From Climacteris rufus (Eukaryota > Chordata > Aves > Passeriformes > Climacteridae), in NCBI GenBank assembly GCA_013398175.1, contig VZRZ01002452.1, forward strand, positions 235,177-299,176: 64,000 nt of DNA. Reading direction: 5' to 3'. A program made the translations under genes and the position numbers. The notes beneath the pieces were generated by a model that was given only the letters and a program-made list of their open reading frames with translations, had not been told where the DNA came from and did not search any database. Positions 57,656 to 64,000 of this stretch are shown here, one piece after another. How positions within the stretch are numbered: position 1 is the stretch's first letter; each line of letters opens with the position of its first letter.

Positions 57656-60600
57656 GTACCGGGGACCGGGAGTGGGGAAGGACGGGGGGACACAGGGAAC
57701 TGGGGAGACAGGAGCGGAAGGACAGCCCTGGTCCTTGGGACAGCAGGGCCAGCCCCAGCCCTGCTGCTGGAGGCCCTGACCCGGCCCTGGGTTTAGTTTG
57801 GGAGGGAAGGGTGGGGAGGAGCGTGGGGTATCCGTGCCCATTCCCTGGGGAGCCTGGGCAGTCCCCACCACCCTCTGGGGGAAGAACCTTTTCCTAAATC
57901 CAACCTGACCCTCCCCTGACACAGCTCCAGCCGTTCCCTCGGGTCCTGTCCCTGTTGTAACCTGGAGGTGTTGGTGAAAATTCCCAGAGGATCTGCCACC
58001 TTGTTCTATTCCAACCCTTGCAGGTGCTGTGCTCGGAGAGGGGAGCGTTGCTCAGGCAGGTGTTTGCCCTCAGCAGGTGAGAAAACATACATGACAAAAA
58101 AATTGCCTTTTTTTCAAGAAAAATCTTCTAATAGTGGAGGTAAAACTTTGAGCTGGCAGCTGAAAGGGCTGTGGGATGGGAAGAGGAAGTCTTAATGCTG
58201 ATGGAATGTAGGGATTTGGCACAAGAGCCTTTGGGAAAGAAGATTGGCCACATATTTTTCCATAGGTGAGGGAAATCAGAGCTTTTCATTATTATCTTGT
58301 TTCCTACAGTTTTTCATAATTATCTTGTTTCCTACAGAGCAGCAACACCCAGAGAGAGCCGTCTGTGTGCTGCAGGTAAGGTCTGTTGTCAGTCCAAGGT
58401 GAGGCAAAACTTCCCTTCCCTCACTAAATATTAAACATTTGTGTTTCCTCTGAGGTTTTTTTTTAGCTATTTTTGGACTGGTTAAATAACCTGAGCAGGT
58501 GCTCTTTCAGTTCCCTATGTTTTTTCTTGGCATTTTATTGTTTTTTTCCGTGTTCTTGGCTAAGCAAGTGGCACCAGCCATGGTGTTTTGTGATGGTTTG
58601 GGGCTCTCAAAGCAGCTGTAGATGTTTGTTTGCAGCTGGAAACACGTTTGCTCTGCTTTCATTTTTCAGGTGATGCCCTCCTGAGTTGCCACAGATCCTA
58701 CAGATCCCGACCTACACATGGAATTGGGAGGTTTAAATACCTGCTCCCAAAGGAGGTAGGCAGAAGGACTTCCCTCTGTGCTTGCTTTCCCAAGGTAATC
58801 CCAAAGCACAGGGATGCCCCATCCCAGAAGGCCAGGGTGGATGGGGTTTGGAGCAGCCTGGGATAGTGGGAGGTGTCCCTGCCCATGGCAGGGGGTGGGA
58901 TGGGATGAGCTTTAAGGTTCCCACTCACCACACTGCAGAAATGCTTCATTTTGTCCAATGCATTCTTGTTGAACTTAATGAGTAGCCTTGGGAGGGAGGA
59001 ATCTCATCCTGGTGCTGATTTTAACACCTAAACTATTCCAGAATATTGTGAGCATGTCTTATTTGCACATAACCTTTTCACATTCCCTGAGATTTGAGAA
59101 GATCCATTTTTGTGGAAGGAGGGAACAGCAAGAAGCCAACTGCCTTGTACCTTGTAGGCAGGAAGTGAAATAAAAAGCAGGTTTATTTCTGCTGTTTCTA
59201 CTCCTTTCTTTCCTCTGGAAGAAATCAATCACAGCACAAGTGCATTTTGTGTGTGACTCCATCCAAGAGCTAAACTTTTACTCCCAGCATTATTCAAACC
59301 AGACTCGCTTTCTCTTTTATTGTATTTTCTTTTGGAAAACAGCTTCCAAAGAGGAAAAAGGAGAAAGTGCAGATGAAAGAGATCAATGCTGGCACTGAGT
59401 ATGAGTATGGAGATGTCAACATCCAGATGACTTCCTATGATCTGTGCCTGGTGGAGCATTTTGCTCAGTATGTCCACAGGCTCTGCAACCGCCTCTCCAT
59501 CCGGGTCAACGAGAGGTATGAGGAGCATTTTGTGCATTTTGACTCCCTGCAGAGCAGGGCACAATCCAATCTCCCTGAGGGATTCCCCTTTGGATGCAAA
59601 TCCAAATCTCCCATCCACATCACGTTCTCTTTGTGTGTATCTGTACAAGTTTGGATGCTTTGTTCACAAGAGGAAGGCTGAAATTGAGTTTTTCGGGCAC
59701 TGACTCGAGCAGATTCCAAGGCAAAAATAGCTTTAAGCCTGTGGGTGCTGACCTGGGAATGTTGGCTGGAGTATTGCTGACATTTGCTGCTGGTTTTCCC
59801 TCATGGTGTTTGATCCAGACTCTGGTTATCCAAAGTGGAATGAGCTTGGAAAAGCCCTGAAGGTGCTGAGTGAGCTTCCTGCTGCTTGAGTTTAGGAGGA
59901 GAGGATGCTTCAGGAGCATCCTACATCTCCAAAACAGGCATATCCCAACAGCAGCTCCACTGGTTTTAATGCCTGAGGAATGTGAGGCAGCACCTTGGTG
60001 CCTGAAGTGCTCCCAAGGAGCTGCAGGCACTGGGGAAAGCACTGAGCTGCCAACAGGGGATAAAACCAGTGGTGGTTCTCTGCTTTCACTGGTGCTTGGT
60101 TCAGTGTGTGCAGAAAGAAAGGATTTGCCCTTTCAGAGTGGAAATTGAGGGAGAAGGATGGAGCTGTGCAAATGGGGATGAGGAGGCTGAGGTCTCCAAG
60201 CAGAGAGTGAAGAGCAGAGTCTGATGCACTCCCAGTCACATTGCCTTTAAATCTGAGGTGAAAACAATGAATTTTGTGTGGTGCATTGCAGCAGCAGTTT
60301 TTAGCTCTGTCCCTCATGACAAAATAAGTCAGAACTGTTGCTTTCCTTGAACTGTGCAGAAGTTAAAAGTTCTCAGGCTGGTGTTTGGAGCTAATCCAGG
60401 TTTCTGCTGGCAGCAGTGCTGCAGAGCTTCTCCCTTATCTCCTTCCAGCACAACACCCGGCCTCTGCCAGCACCTGATGTGCAAGATATGTCCTTTGCAT
60501 AATTAATTCCCCATGAAAAGTTAATCTCCCTTCCCATTCTCCACTGTGGAGCTTGATTCATCCCTGTAAAGCAGTGCAAATATCCTGCTTGTCCTAAGAA

Positions 60601-62277
60601 CTGCCCTCTGGCTCCTGCAGCTATGCCATGCCCACCAAAACCAACGAGGTGCTGTTCCTGGAAGAGAAGGGATCCAAAATGCAGCTGGATGCAGTCCTTA
60701 CCACGCACCAGAGGGTTGTCCAGGTAGGAGCTGGGATTCTCCTGCAGCATTTCCCATCACAGCCTCTCCAAACACCTTAAAAATTTAACAGATGAAAAGC
60801 ATAATTTGGGCATAAATGGAAGCAAAAAGTCTAATTAGATTTTTTGATGAGTGTTGCTCCCAAAATAAAGCCCGGAAGGGTTTCCTGGCTTTGTGTGTTT
60901 CAGGCACAAGATTTATTATTTATTTTCTGCAGAATAATTGATATGAGGGGTATAAAAGTCATGTTGAAGGATGGGTGATTGGAGAAACTGGATTAAATTT
61001 AAAAATACTGACAGTATCAGCTTTGAAAGACCTCAGAGCCTCTCCCAGTGCTTAAAGGGGCTCCAGGAGAGCTGGAGAGGGACTTGGGACAAGGGATGGA
61101 GGGACAGGACACAGGGAATGGCTTCAAGCTGGAAATGGGAAGATTAAGATGGGATATTGGGAAGGAATTCTTGGCTGGGAGGGTGGGGAAGCCCTGGCAC
61201 AGGGTGCCCAGAGAAGCTGTGGCTGCCCCTGGATCCCTGGAGTGTCCAAGGCCAGGTTGGACAGGACTTGGAGCAACCTGGGAGAGTGGGAGGTGTCCCT
61301 GCCCATGGCTGAGGGTGGGACTGGATGAGTTCTAAGGTCCTTCCCAACCCAAACTGTGCTGGGATTGTTCTCCTGCAGCTCTGTCATTTCTCCTTTCAGA
61401 TCAGCGGGCTGAGTTCAACGTTTGCTCCCATCCTCCTGGAAATCATTCAGAGCAGCCAGCCTGAGGGGGTCCATCTCTTAGTGAAACAGGTATGGTTACA
61501 TTTCTAGGAAGCAGAGATGATCCATGCCATGAATTGGCTTTGAAAACACAGACTGGTCCCAAGGTCTGCTCCAGACTTAGGGACACCCAGGATCTCTGGG
61601 AGCCAGGCCCTCCCTGATCCATGAAAATTGATTGCTTCTCATTCTTGATGAGTGCTTCATTTTGCATTTAGCCTCCTCTAATCAGTGCCACAGAAAGTGC
61701 CTTCCCAGGCCCTCCCCTATATCCATAGGAAAGGGCAGGTTGCAGGTTCTTTCCCTGTGCTGCCACAGATTCCCTATGAGGTGGAAGGGAACATTTCGCT
61801 TCAGCAGTACTTCAATGCTTCTCCACCTCTTACCTGGGAATCACCAGGAGCATCATGGAACAATTGGTAGCAAAACTGGGGCTGGAAACACAAATTTTGT
61901 GCCCTGTTTTGATGGAACTTGCCCTGGGAGGAAGATCACGGAACAACTGGTAGCAAAGCTGGGGCTGGAAACCCAAATTTTGTGCCCTGTTTTGATGGAA
62001 TTTGTTCTGGGAGGAGCATCCAGCTTATTTTCCATGACAAGCCCAACAGTTTTCCATCAGTGAGTGACTTCCCACTGTGGCTTCTCACTCCCTGGGTGCA
62101 GTGGGCATTGAAGCCTTTAGTTTTATCACTCTCAAGGGATTCTCTTTGGGAAAGGGTTTGTGTGACCCTGATTTGCTTGGGTGGCTTTCCCTCCCTCCAC
62201 AGCACACGGAAGCCGATTTCAAGAGCAGGTTGAAGTCTCGACCAGAGCTGGAAGAGCTGCTGGCACAGATGTCCTGA
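57635..62277 (+). CDS. MRPL48: MRPL48, mitochondrial large-subunit ribosomal protein mL48, eight coding exons
   Basis: Coding exons: 57635-57655, 58024-58076, 58338-58375, 58670-58755, 59343-59515, 60621-60723, 61400-61489 and 62203-62277. They join in frame to 639 nt, 212 aa, the human length. The N-terminus (MMAAVPKVLCSERGALLRQ) is basic and non-acidic early on, as expected for mitochondrial import. SRPTHGIGRFKYL is a conserved family segment. From about residue 80 an S10-like fold follows: TEYEYGDVNIQM, HFAQYVHRLCNRLSIRV, ESYAMPTKT, TTHQRVVQISGLSSTF, and the end RPELEELLAQMS. The protein is a structural part of the mitoribosome in the matrix. A second ATG directly follows the first (57638). 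Identification rests on remembered human sequence. Confidence 0.97.
57882..57960 (-). mobile_element. CR1 LINE fragment in MRPL48 intron 1, sense on - strand
   Basis: GGAAGAACCTTTTCCTAAAT, CCAACCTGACCCTCCCCTGA and TTCCCTCGGGTCCTGTCCCT match an internal stretch of the inverted CR1 3' region. Confidence 0.75.
58024..58076 (+). CDS. MRPL48: MRPL48 exon 2
   Basis: The acceptor CCCTTGCAG ends at 58023 and the donor GTGAGA starts at 58077. It encodes VLCSERGALLRQVFALS and part of an arginine codon. Confidence 0.9.
58281..58337 (+). repeat. MRPL48: 28-bp tandem duplication spanning the MRPL48 exon 3 acceptor
   Basis: TTTTCATTATTATCTTGTTT with CCTACAG is repeated as TTTTCATAATTATCTTGTTT with CCTACAG. 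AGs lie at 58308-58309 and 58336-58337. Confidence 0.95.
58338..58375 (+). CDS. MRPL48: MRPL48 exon 3 (38 nt)
   Basis: The acceptor CCTACAG ends at 58337 and the donor GTAAGG starts at 58376. It encodes AATPRESRLCAA. An identical acceptor block lies 28 nt upstream. This exon is supported by phase (2 in, 1 out) and by the total length matching human. Confidence 0.82.
58670..58755 (+). CDS. MRPL48: MRPL48 exon 4
   Basis: The acceptor TTTTTCAG ends at 58669 and the donor GTAGGC starts at 58756. It encodes DALLSCHRSYRSRPTHGIG then RFKYLLPKE, holding the conserved PTHGIG motif. Confidence 0.95.
58800..58945 (+). mobile_element. CR1 LINE 3' end in MRPL48 intron 4, sense on + strand
   Basis: GGTTTGGAGCAGCCTGGGAT, GGAGGTGTCCCTGCCCATGG and GGGATGAGCTTTAAGG match the CR1 end. 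It begins about 45 nt after the exon 4 donor. Confidence 0.88.
59343..59515 (+). CDS. MRPL48: MRPL48 exon 5
   Basis: The acceptor AAAACAG ends at 59342 and the donor GTATGA starts at 59516. It starts LPKRKKEKVQMK (basic linker) and enters the S10-like domain with TEYEYGDVNIQMTSYDLCLV. Confidence 0.96.
60621..60723 (+). CDS. MRPL48: MRPL48 exon 6
   Basis: The acceptor CTCCTGCAG ends at 60620 and the donor GTAGGA starts at 60724. It encodes YAMPTKTNEVLFLEEKGSK then MQLDAVLTTHQRVVQ. Confidence 0.97.
61045..61368 (+). mobile_element. CR1 LINE in MRPL48 intron 6, sense on + strand
   Basis: It runs from AAAGGGGCTCCAGGAGAGCT through GGGACAGGACACAGGGAATG and CCCTGGCACAGGGTGCCCAG to GATGAGTTCTAAGGTCCTTC. 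Its 3' end stops about 30 nt before exon 7. Confidence 0.93.
61400..61489 (+). CDS. MRPL48: MRPL48 exon 7
   Basis: The acceptor TCCTTTCAG ends at 61399 and the donor GTATGG starts at 61490. It encodes ISGLSSTFAPILLEIIQSSQ and then PEGVHLLVKQ, 30 codons in phase 0. A second possible acceptor lies 21 nt upstream, in frame. Confidence 0.96.
61850..62015 (+). repeat. MRPL48: 83-bp tandem duplication in MRPL48 intron 7
   Basis: Two adjacent 83-bp copies share GGGGCTGGAAAC and AAATTTTGTGCCCTGTTTTG with a few base differences. They are non-coding. Confidence 0.92.
62203..62277 (+). CDS. MRPL48: MRPL48 last coding exon
   Basis: The acceptor CCTCCACAG ends at 62202 and the TGA is at 62275-62277. It encodes HTEADFKSRLKSRPELEELL then AQMS, the conserved C-terminal helix. 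Confidence 0.97.
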   Translation, partial: HTEADFKSRLKSRPELEELLAQMS

Positions 62278-62396
62278 GGTGAGGAACACTGCTCCATCCA
62301 TGGGCTCTTCATCCTCCACACAGGGATTCCATGAGCACTGCACTGGTAACTCGCTGAATTGGAAGCAATTCCCACTGTTGGCAAGCAGCTTGTGTC

Positions 62397-62402
62397 AGTA
62401 AA
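62397..62402 (+). terminator. MRPL48: Candidate MRPL48 poly(A) signal (AGTAAA)
   Basis: A variant hexamer AGTAAA lies 120 nt after the stop with a TG-rich stretch downstream (GTGTTTCTATCTGATTGGTT). No AATAAA lies close by. Confidence 0.45.
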
Positions 62403-62429
62403 GATAAAAATGTGTTTCTATCTGATTGG

Positions 62430-63120
62430 TTTGTACTGGGATGTGGGTTTGCTTTCCTTCAGTTTTGCCTTTTTTTTTTTTGTTTTCCTGCCTATTTTGC
62501 TTTTGGTAGGTGGGAATTTCTGCAGAAATCTCTGCAAGTGAATAATGCTGTGGTGCAACAATCCCAGGAATTGTTATTACCAAACGTGATGGGTGCCAAG
62601 AGAAACTAATCCAGAAACTGCTTTTTTTGGAGGCTTTTTCTCCCCCTTTCTAAGGACCAGGTCACAAAAATAGGGAAGATAACTAATTCTTTAATGCTTT
62701 CCCCCAAACTGGGGCTGTCCAGGTGTTGCTTTTGCTTCCATGCCCATTGTGATTTTTGGCCAGCAGTGCATTCCCTCAGCATTCCCAGCACCCACCTCCC
62801 TGGGAAATAGCCTGGAGCCTTCCTTCTGGCAAAAGCCATGGGTGCTCTTCCCTTCCCAGCCTCCAAAAAGCAGTTTTATTTTCTTTCTCTTGGCTTCTTT
62901 GCCAGGAAGTGGTGGTCAGATGAGAATCCCTGTTTCTTCCATCCCTACTTTTCCTGCAGCTTCCCAGGAGATAAATCCCCTCCCCAAAAATCCCATCCTG
63001 TGGGATATGAGGGAAAAGCTTTGGGATGGCACAGAGGACAGGGAGTAAAAATCCATAGCAGGGCTCTTGTGGAGCCAAGGTGACTTGACTGCTCTTGGAT
63101 TGCAACATTTTGGGCTGGAA
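62430..63120. other. MRPL48-COA4 intergenic region
   Basis: Short convergent intergenic space with a poly-T run near 62470. No gene was recognised. Confidence 0.6.
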
Positions 63121-63121
63121 A

Positions 63122-63375
63122 TCCACAACCACAGAATCATTTTGGTTGGAAAAGACCTCGGAAATCATCAAGTCCAACCTGGGCCAGATCCCCAACTTGT
63201 CCCCAGCCCAGAACACTGAGTGCCACAGTCAGGAATTCCTGGGACAACTCCAGGGATGGGGACTCCAAACCTCTCTGGGCAGCCCCTCCAATGTTTAACA
63301 ACTCTTTCCATGAAGAAATTCCTGCTGATGTCCAACCTGAACCTCCCTTGGCACAGTCTGACTCTGTATCCCCCA
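63122..63375 (-). mobile_element. CR1 LINE fragment, sense on - strand
   Basis: ACCACAGAATCATTTTGGTT, GAAATCATCAAGTCCAACCT, CTCTGGGCAGCCCCTCCAAT and AAGAAATTCCTGCTGATGTC match inverted CR1. Confidence 0.9.
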
Positions 63376-63443
63376 AACCAGCCACCCCCTTCCAGTTATC
63401 CCACTGGCACAGATGAAGCCGAGGGATGCCAAATGCCACCGGA

Positions 63444-63449
63444 TTTAAT
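63444..63449 (-). terminator. COA4: COA4 poly(A) signal (ATTAAA)
   Basis: A minus-strand ATTAAA lies 89 nt after the COA4 stop, with G/T-rich sequence beyond it. The site lies close to the CR1 at 63122-63375. Confidence 0.6.
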
Positions 63450-63537
63450 GCCGTATGTGTTTCCCAGCACTTTGGATTTAAAAATATCAGGAAAAAAGGG
63501 GTGGATGGCGCAGCTCCCCGCGTTCCTGCGGGCGACC

Positions 63538-63792
63538 TCAGTCCGTGGGCCGGGCCGGGCTCGCTCCGTGTTCCCGCTGCTGCCGCCGGGCCATGCAGGC
63601 TCCAAAGGCGTGGAGCTGCTGCTGGCAGTGCCGCCAGTCCTGCCGCTCCGCCATGCAGTGCTGCAGCTCCCGGTGCTGCTCCAGGCAGCCGCTCCGCGCG
63701 ATCATGGCATCCACGGGGTCCTCGCCCTCCTCATCCTCATCCTCTCGCTGCTGCGCCGGCGGGCGGCTCCACGCGTGCCCGGGCTTTGCCAT
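63538..63792 (-). CDS. COA4: COA4 (CHCHD8), cytochrome c oxidase assembly factor 4
   Basis: 84 aa from ATG at 63792 to TGA at 63540-63538, in one exon. After an acidic N-terminal part (REDEDEEGEDPVDAMIARSG), a CHCH domain carries two CX9C motifs: C-LEQHRELQH-C and C-QQQLHAFGA-C, joined by MAERQDWRH. Proteins of this type are imported into the mitochondrial intermembrane space and folded by MIA40; COA4 supports assembly of respiratory complex IV. Human COA4 is 87 aa with the same layout (DPLDQLISRSGC and QDWRQC match in style). An acceptor (CCTCCTTGCCAG) precedes 63799, so translation starts just inside the last exon, and the open frame upstream to 63921 is probably intron. The first exon lies outside the window. 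Confidence 0.95.
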   Translation of the reverse strand: MAKPGHAWSRPPAQQREDEDEEGEDPVDAMIARSGCLEQHRELQHCMAERQDWRHCQQQLHAFGACMARRQQREHGASPARPTD

Positions 63793-63799
63793 GGGGCGG

Positions 63800-64000
63800 C
63801 TGGCAAGGAGGATGGTGATGGTGGTGGCCTTTTGGGGGGCACCCTGAGCCCGCTGCACCCCCTCGTCGTGCGCCCCTACACGGGTGCTCAGCACCTGCTC
63901 CATGCGCCTCACCCCACCCATGGGCGCCCAGCACCCTCCTCAACGCCCACCCTTCACCCTCCCAAGGGTCGCCATGGCCCCATGGACACCCGTGGGTGCT
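63800..64000 (-). other. COA4: COA4 intron 1 (partial)
   Basis: GC-rich sequence upstream of the inferred acceptor continues to the window edge. In human the next gene, PAAF1, is divergent from COA4; no part of it is visible here. Confidence 0.5.

Noticed and set aside
57185..57922. 245-aa minus-strand open frame opposite the MRPL48 promoter
   Set aside because: GC-rich shadow frame across promoter, exon 1 and intron 1, with no similarity recognised.
63793..63921. N-terminal extension of COA4 to an upstream in-frame ATG
   Set aside because: A good acceptor lies at 63801-63800 and the family starts close to the acidic segment; the extension is most likely intron.

Overview
The window is vertebrate nuclear DNA and almost certainly avian. 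Introns have GT-AG borders, and about eighteen CR1 LINE fragments are scattered through it, mostly truncated 3' ends. Many carry the variant typical of songbirds, so a passerine is likely, but the species cannot be fixed from the sequence. A run of 17 Ns shows it is a draft assembly.

Four protein genes are recognisable by conceptual splicing. PLEKHB1 (+, coding 2831-6529, 191 aa) is a Golgi-associated PH-domain protein. RAB6A (-, coding 54117-14307, 208 aa) is the Golgi trafficking GTPase and carries both mutually exclusive exon-4 copies (RAB6A and RAB6A'). MRPL48 (+, coding 57635-62277, 212 aa) is mitochondrial ribosomal protein mL48. COA4 (-, coding 63792-63538, 84 aa) is a twin CX9C complex IV assembly factor whose upstream exon lies beyond the window. 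Order and orientation match human 11q13.4 (PLEKHB1 > RAB6A < MRPL48 > COA4 <), so this is a conserved synteny block. PLEKHB1/RAB6A and MRPL48/COA4 are tail-to-tail pairs; RAB6A/MRPL48 are head-to-head about 3.5 kb apart.

Layout: 1-1500 no gene seen; 1680-1835 GC-rich PLEKHB1 promoter and first exon; 2808-6680 the rest of PLEKHB1, with a minisatellite in one intron; 6680-11350 intergenic with CR1 pieces; about 11350-14306 probable RAB6A 3' UTR; 14307-54117 the RAB6A gene, of which 29272-54047 is one 24.8 kb intron; 54118-54375 RAB6A CpG promoter; 54380-57120 intergenic; 57120-57634 MRPL48 CpG promoter; 57635-62420 MRPL48; 63440-64000 COA4 3' end.

There is no operon, mobile cluster or defence-type system here. 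Two of the genes act in Golgi membrane trafficking and two in mitochondrial respiratory-chain biogenesis; their adjacency is ancestral synteny and no functional link is implied. The points most worth following are local: the 70-nt intron between the RAB6A exon-4 copies, a duplicated 3' splice site in MRPL48, an in-frame alternative acceptor next to a CR1 tail in MRPL48, a CR1 foldback in RAB6A intron 1, and several clean tandem repeats.
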